Of a stretch of DNA of 64,000 nt, positions 55,087 through 63,933 are shown piece after piece. The DNA lies in assembly GCF_039880525.1 (NCBI RefSeq), contig NZ_CP156989.1:310001-374000 (forward strand), given 5' to 3'. Within the stretch, counting starts at the first letter, position 1. The number at the start of each line of letters is the position of its first letter. The notes below the pieces were generated by a model. That model searched no databases and was not told the DNA's origin. It worked only from the letters and a program-made list of their open reading frames with translations. The stretch is from Agrococcus sp. ProA11 (lineage in GTDB: Bacteria; Actinomycetota; Actinomycetes; Actinomycetales; Microbacteriaceae). The position numbers and the translations under genes were made by a program.

Positions 55087-56727
55087 ATGCGCATGCGCCC
55101 CGCCCACAGCATCCCCCTGCTCGCGACCGTCGCGGCGACAGCGCTCGTGCTCGCTGCCTGCACCGCCGCCCCGGGTGAGACGGAGGCCCCTCCGGCCGTC
55201 GAGGGTGGCACGCTCGTCTACGCGACCGGCGACGCGGAGCCGACCTGCCTCGATCCGCACGTGGGCGGCAACTACCCGCAGGCGCTGCTCAGCACGCAGT
55301 ACCTGGAGCCGCTCGTCGGCCGGGACGCCGAGGGCGTGATCCAGCCGTGGCTCGCCACCGAGTGGGAGGTGAGCGACGACGGGCTCACGTGGGACTTCAC
55401 GCTGCGCGACGACGTCACCTTCACCGATGGCACCCCCTTCGACGCGGAGGCCGTGCGGGCCAACGTGGAGCACGTGCAGGACCCGGAGACGCAGTCCTCG
55501 ACCGGCTACCTCGCGATGGCCAAGGTCGCCGAGGTCGAGGCGGTCGAGCCCACGCACGCGCGCTTCCACCTGAGCGCGCCCGATTCGGCGCTGCTCGAGT
55601 CGCTGAGCCAGCAGTGGACCGCGATCCAGTCGCCGGCGGGCATCGCACGGGGGATGGATGCGAACTGCGCCGCGCCCATCGGCACCGGGCCGTTCATCGT
55701 CGACGAGTGGACGCCGCAGCAGCAGGTCACGCTCGTGCGCAACGACGACTACAGCACGCCCGGCCCCGAGGCCGAGAACACGGCAGTCGCGCACCTGGAC
55801 GAGCTCATCTGGCGCTTCATCCCCGATGCCGCCACGCGCTACGCAGCCCTGCAGTCGGGTGAGGTGCACGTGATCGACAACCCGCAGCCGGATGCGATCG
55901 CGGCCGCCGATGGCACGACGATCGAGCACATCGACGCCCCGCGTCCCGGTTCCGTGAACCGCATCGAGCTCAACAGCGGGCAGGCGCCGTTCGACGACGT
56001 GCGCGTGCGCGAGGCGTTCATCCGCGCGGCCGACCCGAATCCCGGCATCGAGAACCTCTACCGCGGCACCGCGACCCGGTCGTACTCGCCGCTGGCGAGC
56101 ACGGAGCCGCTCGCGCACGAGGACCCGACGCTGTTCACGACGGATGTCGATGCGGCGAACGATCTGCTCGATGACGCAGGCTGGACGGAGCGCGACACCG
56201 ACGGCGTCCGCATGCGAGACGGCGAGCGGCTGACGGTGCGATTCCCCGTCAGCACGAACCAGTCCGTCGCGGCGGAGCAGTCGCTGTTCGAGCAGATCCA
56301 GGCCAATGCCGCCGGGGTCGGCTTCGACGTGCAGCTGGCGCCGCTCGATCTCAGCGCCTGGTACGGCGCGCTCGGCGAGAACGCCTACGAAGCCGTCAGC
56401 GCGCCCTACACGAAGGTCGGACCCGACGTGCTGCGGATTCTCTACCACTCGAGCGGCATCGTCCCGGCACCCAGCGGCTACTTCGCCAATCACGCGCAGC
56501 TGAGCGACCCGGCGCTGGATGCGCTGCTCGACGAGGCCGCGGCCACCGTCGACGAGGCCGACCGGGCCGACCTCTACACCCAGGCGCAGCAGATGATCCT
56601 CGAGAGCTTCACGGTGCTGCCGCTCTACGACCAGCAGAACCACTTCCTGGTGAGCGGCGCCGAGGGCGTGCGCGTGCTCGGCACGGTCGCGACGCCGACC
56701 TTCATCGACGCGCGCCTCACGGACTGA
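55087..56727 (+). CDS. Second peptide/nickel-type ABC importer, binding lipoprotein
   Basis: 546 residues, solute-binding family 5. The signal peptide ends in VLAAC (Cys25 lipidated). YATGDAEPTCLDPHVGGNYP, WEVSDDGLTWDFTLRDDVTFTDGTPF and GTGPFIVDEWTPQQQVTLVRND are family blocks. It is distinct from the binding protein at 32215. AGAGG is six bases before the ATG. It heads an operon with two permeases and a double ATPase; the ligand is unknown. Confidence 0.92.
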   Translation: MRMRPAHSIPLLATVAATALVLAACTAAPGETEAPPAVEGGTLVYATGDAEPTCLDPHVGGNYPQALLSTQYLEPLVGRDAEGVIQPWLATEWEVSDDGLTWDFTLRDDVTFTDGTPFDAEAVRANVEHVQDPETQSSTGYLAMAKVAEVEAVEPTHARFHLSAPDSALLESLSQQWTAIQSPAGIARGMDANCAAPIGTGPFIVDEWTPQQQVTLVRNDDYSTPGPEAENTAVAHLDELIWRFIPDAATRYAALQSGEVHVIDNPQPDAIAAADGTTIEHIDAPRPGSVNRIELNSGQAPFDDVRVREAFIRAADPNPGIENLYRGTATRSYSPLASTEPLAHEDPTLFTTDVDAANDLLDDAGWTERDTDGVRMRDGERLTVRFPVSTNQSVAAEQSLFEQIQANAAGVGFDVQLAPLDLSAWYGALGENAYEAVSAPYTKVGPDVLRILYHSSGIVPAPSGYFANHAQLSDPALDALLDEAAATVDEADRADLYTQAQQMILESFTVLPLYDQQNHFLVSGAEGVRVLGTVATPTFIDARLTD

Positions 56728-56734
56728 GCGGCAC

Positions 56735-57718
56735 GTGCGGGGGCTGCGCTGGGCGCTCGGCAAGCTCGGCGCGGCACTGCTCGTCGTCTGGGTCGTGGCG
56801 ACGCTCGTCTTCTTCGCGCTGCGGGTCTCCGGCGATCCGCTCGAGGCCATCCTGGGCGGGCCCGGCTCGCAGGCGAGTCCCGAGGCGGTCGCGGCGGCGC
56901 GCGCCGAGTACGGGCTCGATCAGCCCCTGCTCGTGCAGTACCTCGTGCAGCTCGCGCGCATCGGGACGCTGCAGCTGGGCGACTCGTTCGCCCGCAAGCA
57001 GCCGGTGGCCGAGCTCATCGGCGAGCAGCTCGCCCCGACGCTGCTGCTGGCGACGCTCGCGCTGATCCTCGCCTGGCTGCTCGCGATCACGGGCGCGACC
57101 ATCGCCGTGCACGGGCGCGGCCGGTTCGGGCGCGCGGTCTCGCGCGTGCTGCGCGGCATCGAGGTGGTCGCCACCGTCACCCCGCAGTTCTGGCTCGGCG
57201 CCGTGCTCATCCTGGTCTTCGTCGTGGGACTCGGGCTGCTGCCGGCCACGAGCGCAGGCACGGACCCGGCCGGGCTCGTGCTGCCGGTGGTCACGCTCGC
57301 GGTCCCGATCGCGGGCTTCCTCGGCCAGGTCATGCAGGCACAGCTCGACGATGCCGACCGTGCGCCGTTCGCGACGAGCGCCCGCGCGCGCGGTGCCTCG
57401 GAGGCATGGGTGCTGTGGCGGCACACGCTGCGGCACGCGAGCATCCCCGCCGTCGCGCTGTCGGGATGGGCGTACGGCAGCCTCCTCAGCGGCGCCGTCG
57501 TGGTGGAATCGCTCTTCGCCCGGCCCGGCCTCGGCCGCCTGCTGCTCGATGCCGCCAACGCTCGGGACGTGCCGCTCGTGATCGGTGCCGTCGTCGCCGT
57601 CGCCGTCATCTACGTCGCGATCGTGATCCTGAGCGACGTGGTCGAGCTGCTCCTCGACCCGCGGCTGGTCGAGCCGCGCACGTCCGCGACCGCGGCCGAT
57701 CTGACGGTGGGCGGATGA
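56735..57718 (+). CDS. Second ABC importer, permease (DppB-like)
   Basis: 327 residues with six membrane segments. FALRVSGDPLEAILGG and YGLDQPLLVQYLVQLARIGTLQLGDSF are DppB N-terminal blocks; TSARARGASEAWVLWRHTLRHASIP is the EAA loop. The start is GTG 56735, seven bases after the stop of the binding-protein gene. It overlaps the next gene by 4 bp. Confidence 0.92.
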   Translation: MRGLRWALGKLGAALLVVWVVATLVFFALRVSGDPLEAILGGPGSQASPEAVAAARAEYGLDQPLLVQYLVQLARIGTLQLGDSFARKQPVAELIGEQLAPTLLLATLALILAWLLAITGATIAVHGRGRFGRAVSRVLRGIEVVATVTPQFWLGAVLILVFVVGLGLLPATSAGTDPAGLVLPVVTLAVPIAGFLGQVMQAQLDDADRAPFATSARARGASEAWVLWRHTLRHASIPAVALSGWAYGSLLSGAVVVESLFARPGLGRLLLDAANARDVPLVIGAVVAVAVIYVAIVILSDVVELLLDPRLVEPRTSATAADLTVGG

Positions 57719-58560
57719 GCGTCGCGACCGAGCACCGCTCCACGCGGCTCGCGCTGCTCGCGCGCACCTGGGGCGTGTCCGGCATCGCCGCGCTCGTCGC
57801 GCTCGTCCTGCTCGTCGTCGCGGTCGTCGCGCCGTGGCTCATCGCCCCGGGGGATCCGCTCGCCGTGGCACCGGCCGATGGATTCCAGCCGCCCTCACTC
57901 TCGCACCCGTTCGGCACCGACGAATCGGGCCGAGACCTCTTCACTCGCGTCGTCCACGGTGCCGCGCCGTCGGCCGGCATCGGGATGGCCGCCACGGCGA
58001 TCGGCATCGGCATCGGCCTCGTGCTCGGCTTCGCGTCGGGGCTCGGCCCGCGCTGGCTCGATGCGGCGCTCGGCCGCGTCATCGAGGTGCTCTTCGCCCT
58101 GCCGACGCTCGTCCTCGCACTGCTGCTGGTCGCGGTGATCGGACCGGGCTCCACCGCATCGATCATCGCGATCGGTGCTGCCACCGCCCCCGGCTACGCC
58201 CGCATCCTGCGCGCCCGCGTGCGCGGCGTCGCGCGCAGCGGCTATGTCGAGTACGCGCGCCTCGAGGGCACCGGTCGCGTGCGCACGTTCCTGCGTCACA
58301 CCGCGCCGAACTCGCTGTGGCCGCTGGCCGCGGTCGCCACGCTCGGCATCGGCCAGGCGATCGTCTGGGTCTCGTCGCTGAGCTTCCTCGGGCTCGGGGC
58401 GGTGCCGCCGTCGCCCGAGTGGGGGGCGATGCTCAACGCGGGTCGCGTTTACATCGCCACCGCATGGTGGATGACGGTCTTCCCCGGGCTCGCGATCGTC
58501 GCGACGGCCACCGCGCTGACGCTCGTCGGACGGCGCCTCGCCGCCTCGGAGGAACGATGA
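57715..58560 (+). CDS. Second ABC importer, permease (DppC-like)
   Basis: 281 residues. LSHPFGTDESGRDLFTRVVHGA is the DppC signature; EYARLEGTGRVRTFLRHTAPNSLWPL is the EAA loop; GAVPPSPEWGAMLNAGRVYIATAWW is the conserved C-terminal block. ATG 57715 lies in the ATGA overlap with the gene before; its stop overlaps the ATPase start in the same way. Confidence 0.92.
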   Translation: MSVATEHRSTRLALLARTWGVSGIAALVALVLLVVAVVAPWLIAPGDPLAVAPADGFQPPSLSHPFGTDESGRDLFTRVVHGAAPSAGIGMAATAIGIGIGLVLGFASGLGPRWLDAALGRVIEVLFALPTLVLALLLVAVIGPGSTASIIAIGAATAPGYARILRARVRGVARSGYVEYARLEGTGRVRTFLRHTAPNSLWPLAAVATLGIGQAIVWVSSLSFLGLGAVPPSPEWGAMLNAGRVYIATAWWMTVFPGLAIVATATALTLVGRRLAASEER

Positions 58561-60068
58561 GCGGGGGCGAGCAGCGCGCCGAGGACCAGCGCGCCGAGGC
58601 GCTCGACGTCGAAGCGCTGCACGTGCGGTTCCCGCGGGTCGGCGAGGTGCTGCACGATGTCGATCTGCGGGTCTCGTTCGGCGAGTGCGTCGCCGTCGTG
58701 GGCGGATCCGGCGCCGGCAAGTCGGTGCTCGCCCGCACCATCCTGGCGCTCGCGGGTCCGACCGCGCACGTCGAGGCGGCCCGCTTCACGTTCGCCGGTC
58801 GGGATGTGCGGCACGCGAGCGCACGCACCTGGCGCGCGATCCGCGGGCGCGAGGTCTCGCTGGTGCTGCAGGACGCGATGCAGTCGCTCGACCCGCTGCG
58901 CACCATCGAGGCCGAGGTGGGCGAGGCCCTCGCCGTGCGCCGGACTCCCCGTCGCGAGCGGCGCCAGCGCATCGTGGCCGCGCTGGAGCATGCCGGGCTG
59001 CCGCGGGCTGCCGAGCGACTCCGACAGCGTTCCGGCCAGCTCTCCGGCGGCATGCGCCAGCGTGCGCTCATCGCCTCCGCGCTCGTCGGCGGGGCCCGCC
59101 TGGTCGTCGCCGACGAGCCCACGACCGCGCTCGACGCCACGGTCGGGCTCCGCGTGCTCGAGCTGCTGGGTCGCACGCGCGATGCGGGGGCAGCGCTCGT
59201 GCTCGTCACGCACGATCTCGACGCCGTCGCGCGCCTCGCCGATCGCGTCGTCGTCCTCGACCGCGGGCGCGTCATCGAGCAGGGATCGACGGCGCGCGTC
59301 CTGCAGCATCCGCAGCATCCGGTGACGCGCGCGCTGATCGCGGCTGTGCCGCGCGGGGCGAAGGCACGCTCGGATGCGACGCCCGGCGAGGTGCTCATCA
59401 GCGCGTCCGGGCTGCGCAAGCGCTACGCCGGCCGCGGCGCGCCCACGGTGACGGCACTCGACGACGTCGACGTGGCCGTGCGGGCGGGCGAGGTGCTCGG
59501 GGTCGTCGGCGCATCGGGCTCGGGCAAGACGACGCTGGCGCGGATGCTCGTGGGCGCCGAGCGTCCAGACGGGGGACGGGTGCATCGCGAGCACGGCGCT
59601 CGAGTGCGGTTCGTGCCGCAGGATCCGCTCGGCTCGTTCGATCCGCGCCTGACGGTGGAGAAGATTCTCCGCCATTCGGGGGCACGATCGCCCGCCGAGC
59701 TGCTCGAGCAGGTGCACCTGGCGCCGTCGGTGCTCGACCGGCGACCCGCGCAGCTGTCCGGCGGTCAGCGCCAGCGCGTGTCGATCGCGCGGGCGCTCGC
59801 TGCCCGGCCGCACGTGCTGGTGTGCGACGAGCCGGTGTCGGCGCTCGACGTGACGACGCAGGCGGGCATCCTCGAGCTGCTGCTCGAGCTGCAGTCCCGA
59901 GGGGTCGCGATCGTGTTCATCTCGCATGATCTCGCCGTCATCCGACAGGTCAGCGACCGCATCGCCGTGATGCGCGATGGCGCCGTGGTCGAAGAGGGCG
60001 CGACCGAGCAGCTGCTCGCTGCGCCGCAGCATCCGTTCACGCGGGAGCTCGTGCTGGCCCGCGCCTGA
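58557..60068 (+). CDS. Second ABC importer, fused double ATPase
   Basis: 503 residues carrying two complete ATPase halves. First: Walker A GGSGAGKS, signature GQLSGGMRQRALIASAL, Walker B VVADEPTTALDAT. Second (from about 277): Walker A GASGSGKT, signature AQLSGGQRQRVSIARAL, Walker B VLVCDEPVSALDVT. It replaces the separate DppD and DppF of the first importer. The second half lacks the Cys-rich C-terminal tail. It ends the operon. Confidence 0.92.
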   Translation: MSGGEQRAEDQRAEALDVEALHVRFPRVGEVLHDVDLRVSFGECVAVVGGSGAGKSVLARTILALAGPTAHVEAARFTFAGRDVRHASARTWRAIRGREVSLVLQDAMQSLDPLRTIEAEVGEALAVRRTPRRERRQRIVAALEHAGLPRAAERLRQRSGQLSGGMRQRALIASALVGGARLVVADEPTTALDATVGLRVLELLGRTRDAGAALVLVTHDLDAVARLADRVVVLDRGRVIEQGSTARVLQHPQHPVTRALIAAVPRGAKARSDATPGEVLISASGLRKRYAGRGAPTVTALDDVDVAVRAGEVLGVVGASGSGKTTLARMLVGAERPDGGRVHREHGARVRFVPQDPLGSFDPRLTVEKILRHSGARSPAELLEQVHLAPSVLDRRPAQLSGGQRQRVSIARALAARPHVLVCDEPVSALDVTTQAGILELLLELQSRGVAIVFISHDLAVIRQVSDRIAVMRDGAVVEEGATEQLLAAPQHPFTRELVLARA

Positions 60069-60122
60069 CGGATCGCACCCACAGCGCCGCCGCCCGCGGC
60101 TCGGCGCGTCACCGGTGCCGCC

Positions 60123-60128
60123 TAGGCT
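60123..60128 (+). promoter_or_regulatory. -10 box of recQ
   Basis: TAGGCT; transcription from about 60135 would place the ATG at 60131 before the RNA start, which supports initiation at GTG 60158 (GAAGGGGG just upstream). Confidence 0.5.
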
Positions 60129-60157
60129 GGATGGTTGACGGCCGCGAAGGGGGATTC

Positions 60158-62161
60158 GTGACGGACGCGAAGCACGACGAGTGGGCGCCGCCCAGCGACG
60201 CCGACGCACCCGAGCCCTGGGACTCCTGGGATGCGCCGGACGACGGATGGCTGCCGCCGACCGACCTTGACGCGCCGCACGCTGCTTCCGCGAGCACGAC
60301 AGGAGCGGCCCGATCGGGCCCGCGCTCGGCGCCCGTGCGAGCACCCGGAGTGGCCGCATCCGCGAAGGCGGCGACCCCGCTCGAGGCACTGACCCGCGTG
60401 TGGGGCTATGACGCGTTCCGCGACCAGCAGGCGGCGATCATCGACGACGTGGTCGCCGGCCGCGATGCCGTCGTGCTCATGCCCACCGGCGGCGGCAAGA
60501 GCCTCTGCTACCAGATCCCGTCGCTCGTGCGCGAGGGCACCGGCGTCGTCATCAGCCCGCTCATCGCCCTCATGCACGACCAGGTCGATGCGCTCGAGCA
60601 GCTCGGCGTGCGTGCGGCCTACCTGAACTCGACCCAGTCGATCGACGAGCGCCGCGACGTCGAGCGGCGCCTGCTCGCGGGCGAGCTCGACATGCTCTAC
60701 CTCGCGCCCGAGCGGCTGCCGGTCGCGCAGAGCCTGCTCGACGCCGCACCGATCGCGCTGTTCGCGATCGATGAGGCGCACTGCGTCAGCCAGTGGGGCC
60801 ACGACTTCCGCCCCGACTACCTGCAGCTGTCGGTGCTCGGCGAGCGCTGGCCGGAGGTGCCACGCGTCGCGCTCACCGCGACCGCCACCGTCGAGACGCG
60901 AGCCGAGATCGTCGAGCGCCTCGGTCTGCGCGACGCACAGGTGTATGTGTCGAGCTTCGACCGGCCCAACATCCAGTACCGCATCGCACCCAAGCAGGAC
61001 GCGAAGGCGCAGCTGCAGCGCATCATCCGCGACGAGCACCCGGGCGCCACCGGCATCGTCTACTGCCTCTCGCGCAAGTCGGTCGAGTCGACCGCCGAGT
61101 GGCTGCGCGCCCAGGGCATCGACGCGCTGCCGTACCACGCGGGTCTCGACGCCGCGGTGCGCGGCGCGAACCAGCAGCGCTTCCTGCGCGAGGACGGCGT
61201 CGTCATGGTCGCGACGATCGCCTTCGGCATGGGCATCGACAAGCCGGACGTGCGTTTCGTGGCGCACCTCGACCTGCCGAAGTCGATCGAGGGCTACTAC
61301 CAGGAGACCGGTCGCGCCGGCCGCGACGGTGAGCCATCCACAGCCTGGCTCGCGTACGGCCTGCAGGATGTGGTGCAGCAGCGCCGCATGATCTCCGAGG
61401 GCGTCGGTGATGCGCAGCGCAAGCGCAACCAGACGATGCACCTCGACGCGATGCTTGCGCTGTGCGAGACGGTCGAGTGCCGGCGCGTGCAGCTGCTCGC
61501 CTACTTCGGCGAGCCGAGCTCGCCGTGCGGCAACTGCGACACGTGCCTCACGCCGCCCGACTCGTACGACGGCACGGTGCCGGCGCAGAAGCTGCTCTCC
61601 ACGATCGTGCGGCTGCAGCGCGAGCGGCGGCAGGCGTACGGCGCCGGGCACCTGGTCGACATCCTCACGGGCGCCGACACCGAGCGCAGCCGCCGCTTCG
61701 GCCATGATCAGCTCGCCACCTACGGCATCGGCGCCGACCTGCCGGCCACGCAGTGGCGGGGGATCGTGCGGCAGCTGCTCGCGCAGGGCCTCGTGCAGGT
61801 GCAGGGCGAGTACGGCGTGCTGGCGATGACGGAGGCGTCGACGACGGTGCTCGCCGGTCAGCGCGAGGTGCGGCTGCGGCATGAGACGAAGGCACCCGCG
61901 AAGGCCACGAGGCGCTCCGCCTCGACGCTGCAGCTCGACGACGCGCAGCAGGGCATCTTCCAGGCGCTCCGCTCGTGGCGAGCGAGCACCGCGAAGGAGC
62001 AGTCGGTGCCCGCGTACGTCGTGTTCAACGACAAGACGCTCGCGGCGATCGCCGAGCGCAAGCCCGCGACGATGGTCGAGCTCTCGACCATCTCCGGCGT
62101 CGGCGAGTCGAAGCTCGAGCGCTACGGCGAGTCGGTGCTGGAGGTGCTGGCGAGCACATGA
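60158..62161 (+). CDS. recQ: ATP-dependent DNA helicase RecQ
   Basis: 667 residues. An acidic Trp/Pro/Asp-rich head of about 70 residues precedes the core: LTRVWGYDAFRDQQAAIIDDVV, MPTGGGKSLCYQIP (Walker A), DEAHCVSQWGHDFRPDY, and GFGMGIDKPDVRFVAHLD. The zinc-binding RQC part is visible (FGEPSSPCGNCDTC) and an HRDC domain ends the protein (SVPAYVVFNDKTLAAIAERKP). It is a 3'-5' repair helicase. I choose GTG 60158 (VTDAKHDEWAPP) over the ATG at 60131, because of the promoter position and the GAAGGGGG Shine-Dalgarno. The stop overlaps the next start. Confidence 0.93.
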   Translation: MTDAKHDEWAPPSDADAPEPWDSWDAPDDGWLPPTDLDAPHAASASTTGAARSGPRSAPVRAPGVAASAKAATPLEALTRVWGYDAFRDQQAAIIDDVVAGRDAVVLMPTGGGKSLCYQIPSLVREGTGVVISPLIALMHDQVDALEQLGVRAAYLNSTQSIDERRDVERRLLAGELDMLYLAPERLPVAQSLLDAAPIALFAIDEAHCVSQWGHDFRPDYLQLSVLGERWPEVPRVALTATATVETRAEIVERLGLRDAQVYVSSFDRPNIQYRIAPKQDAKAQLQRIIRDEHPGATGIVYCLSRKSVESTAEWLRAQGIDALPYHAGLDAAVRGANQQRFLREDGVVMVATIAFGMGIDKPDVRFVAHLDLPKSIEGYYQETGRAGRDGEPSTAWLAYGLQDVVQQRRMISEGVGDAQRKRNQTMHLDAMLALCETVECRRVQLLAYFGEPSSPCGNCDTCLTPPDSYDGTVPAQKLLSTIVRLQRERRQAYGAGHLVDILTGADTERSRRFGHDQLATYGIGADLPATQWRGIVRQLLAQGLVQVQGEYGVLAMTEASTTVLAGQREVRLRHETKAPAKATRRSASTLQLDDAQQGIFQALRSWRASTAKEQSVPAYVVFNDKTLAAIAERKPATMVELSTISGVGESKLERYGESVLEVLAST

Positions 62162-62532
62162 GCGATCGCGTGCGGCTCGACGTCTGGATCTGGGCGGTGC
62201 GGCTCGTGAAGACGCGCGCCGGCGCGACCGAGGCATGCCGCGGCGGGCACGTGAAGGTCGGCGGTCAGCCCGCGAAGGCCTCGCAGCAGGTGCGCATCGG
62301 CGACGAGGTGCGCGTGCGCATCCACGGCTTCGACCGCGTCGTGATCGTCAAGCAGCTGCTGAAGAAGCGAGTGGGAGCGCCGGCGGCCGCGGAGGCGATC
62401 GAGGACCGCTCGCCGCCACGGCCCACGGCGGTCGAAGCGGCGCAGATCCCGTTCCGGCCCAAGGGTGCCGGTCGCCCGACGAGCCGCGAGCGGCGAGAGA
62501 TCGATCGACTGCGCGGGCGCGAGGCGGAGTGA
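62158..62532 (+). CDS. S4-domain RNA-binding protein (Hsp15-like)
   Basis: 124 residues. MSDRVRLDVWIWAVRLVKTRAGATEACRGGHVKVGGQPAKASQQVRIGDEVRV is an S4 domain of the HslR/Hsp15 kind; Hsp15 binds stalled 50S subunits carrying nascent chains. The C-terminal GRPTSRERREIDRLRG is the basic tail common to actinobacterial members. It overlaps recQ by 4 bp (ATGA) and so is co-translated with it. Confidence 0.88.
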   Translation: MSDRVRLDVWIWAVRLVKTRAGATEACRGGHVKVGGQPAKASQQVRIGDEVRVRIHGFDRVVIVKQLLKKRVGAPAAAEAIEDRSPPRPTAVEAAQIPFRPKGAGRPTSRERREIDRLRGREAE

Positions 62533-62538
62533 TGGTCC

Positions 62539-62766
62539 TCAGCCGTCGCTGAGGGCCATGACGAACCAGATGATGCCCGGCACGAAGAGCACCGTGCCGA
62601 GCACGAGCGCGCCCATGCCGAGCATGAGCTGCGGCTGGCCCGACTCCGTGCTGCGTCGCCGCTTCGCGCCGAGGCGCAGCAGCATGATGGCCGCAGCGAT
62701 CACGCCAAGGCCCAGTGCCGCGAGCCAGATGCTCGCTCCCTGTCCGTACCCCTCGATGAAGTCCAT
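62539..62766 (-). CDS. Small two-segment membrane protein, unknown
   Basis: 75 residues: GASIWLAALGLGVIAAAIMLLRLG, a basic loop (AKRRRSTESGQP) and LMLGMGALVLGTVLFVPGIIWFVMAL. Function unknown. It converges on the S4-domain gene with a six-base gap. It has a leaderless-type promoter and is divergent from the CitE-like gene. Confidence 0.8.
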   Translation of the reverse strand: MDFIEGYGQGASIWLAALGLGVIAAAIMLLRLGAKRRRSTESGQPQLMLGMGALVLGTVLFVPGIIWFVMALSDG

Positions 62767-62772
62767 GCCGGG

Positions 62773-62778
62773 AGACTA
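62773..62778 (-). promoter_or_regulatory. -10 box of the small membrane protein gene (leaderless type)
   Basis: TAGTCT on the minus strand, six bases (CCCGGC) before ATG 62766. Confidence 0.55.
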
Positions 62779-62822
62779 GCCATCGTTGCCGAGCGCACGG
62801 TGGGAGCATCCGGCAGCGCCGG

Positions 62823-62828
62823 TAGGCT
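62823..62828 (+). promoter_or_regulatory. -10 box of the CitE-like gene (leaderless type)
   Basis: TAGGCT, seven bases (GGCAGGC), then GTG 62836. Confidence 0.55.
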
Positions 62829-62835
62829 GGCAGGC

Positions 62836-63687
62836 GTGCCTCGTACCGCTGTCTCCCCGCTGATCGCCCGCTCCTGGCTGCTCGTGCCCGCCTCCAAGCC
62901 GGAGTTGTTCGAGATCGCGCAGGAGAGCGACGCCGACGCGATCATCATCGACATCGAGGACGCGGTCGCGGCCAAGGACAAGGTGCAGGCGCGGGCGGAC
63001 ACCGTCGCGTGGCTCTCCAGCGGGCATCGGGCCTGGGTGCGCATCAACGACGCCGCGAGCGAGTTCTGGAGCACCGACCTGGCCGACCTGAAGGATGCGC
63101 CCGGCCTCGAGGGCGTGATGCTCGCGAAGACCGAGTCGGCCAGCCACGTGGACGACACCGCCGACCGGCTCCCTGAGGGCATGCCGATCCTGGCGCTGGT
63201 GGAGACCGCTCGCGGCGTGTTGCACGTCGAGCGGATCGCATCCGCGCCCGCCACCTTCCGGCTCGCGTTCGGCACCGGCGACTTCAAGCGCGACACCGCG
63301 ACCGGCGACGACCCGATCGCGCTGGCCTATGCACGCTCGCAGCTCGTGATCGCGTCGCGGGCAGCACGGCTGCCGGCGCCGATCGATGGCCCCACCCTGT
63401 CGGCGGAGGCGCTGGTCGAGGGCACGCGCCTGTCGAAGGAGATGGGCATGTCGGGCAAGCTGTGCCTCACGCACACGCAGGCGGCGACCATCAACGCCGG
63501 GCTGGCGCCGAGTGAGGAAGAGGTCGCGTGGGCACACGCCTTCGTGCGCGCGTTCGAGGAGTCGGGCGGCAAGATCACCGACGGCAGCGACCTCCCGCGC
63601 CTGGCGCGCGCCCAGAAGATCCAGACCCAGGCCCGCGACTTCGGCATCGAGGCCGATGAGGCCACGCTGGAGAGCCTGAACTACTGA
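62836..63687 (+). CDS. CitE-like CoA-ester lyase (HpcH/HpaI family)
   Basis: 283 residues, TIM-barrel C-C lyase related to the citrate lyase beta subunit. ARSWLLVPASKPELFEIAQESDADAIIIDIEDAV holds the N-terminal barrel strand and metal-binding Asp/Glu, WVRIND the CoA-binding Arg, and FGTGDFKRDTAT a second metal site. Family members act on malyl-, citramalyl- or beta-methylmalyl-CoA; without CitD and CitF nearby it is not a citrate lyase complex. GTG 62836 fits the leaderless promoter; the frame is open to 62800 without homology. Confidence 0.88.
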   Translation: MPRTAVSPLIARSWLLVPASKPELFEIAQESDADAIIIDIEDAVAAKDKVQARADTVAWLSSGHRAWVRINDAASEFWSTDLADLKDAPGLEGVMLAKTESASHVDDTADRLPEGMPILALVETARGVLHVERIASAPATFRLAFGTGDFKRDTATGDDPIALAYARSQLVIASRAARLPAPIDGPTLSAEALVEGTRLSKEMGMSGKLCLTHTQAATINAGLAPSEEEVAWAHAFVRAFEESGGKITDGSDLPRLARAQKIQTQARDFGIEADEATLESLNY

Positions 63688-63695
63688 CGGACGCG

Positions 63696-63729
63696 ATGAT
63701 GGCGGGGCGCCGGAGCGCCCCGCCATCAT
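63696..63729. terminator. Terminator between the CitE-like and csbD-like genes
   Basis: A perfect 15-bp stem ATGATGGCGGGGCGC / GCGCCCCGCCATCAT with a CGGA loop, followed by TTGTG; it serves both convergent genes. Confidence 0.92.
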
Positions 63730-63738
63730 TGTGAAGGA

Positions 63739-63933
63739 TCAGTGGTTGAACGTGTCCTTGACGTCGTTGCCGGCGTCCTTGACGTGCTCGCCCGCCTGAT
63801 TCGCATTGGCGACGGCCTGGTCCGTGTGGCCCTGCGCCTCCATGCTCTCGTTGTCGGTCGCGTCGCCGAGGCCTTCCTTGGCCTTGCCGACGCCTTCCTT
63901 GGCTGCGTTCGAGATCTTGTCATCGAGACCCAT
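63739..63933 (-). CDS. CsbD-family stress protein
   Basis: 64 residues. MGLDDKISNAAKEGVGKAKEGLGDATDNESMEAQGHTDQA matches CsbD, small acidic proteins made in general stress in many bacteria (sigma-B dependent in Bacillus). The function is unknown. AAGGAGG lies six bases before the ATG. A short hairpin (GGAGC/GCTCC) and a TAGGTT box lie in the leader on the minus strand, near 63947-63981. Confidence 0.9.
   Translation of the reverse strand: MGLDDKISNAAKEGVGKAKEGLGDATDNESMEAQGHTDQAVANANQAGEHVKDAGNDVKDTFNH

Noticed and set aside
51967-56850. A 1627-residue open frame on the minus strand
   Set aside because: It is antisense to the DEAD-box, SDR and binding-protein genes, has Arg/Ala/Val/Gly-rich composition without any motif, and is the shadow expected from high third-position GC.
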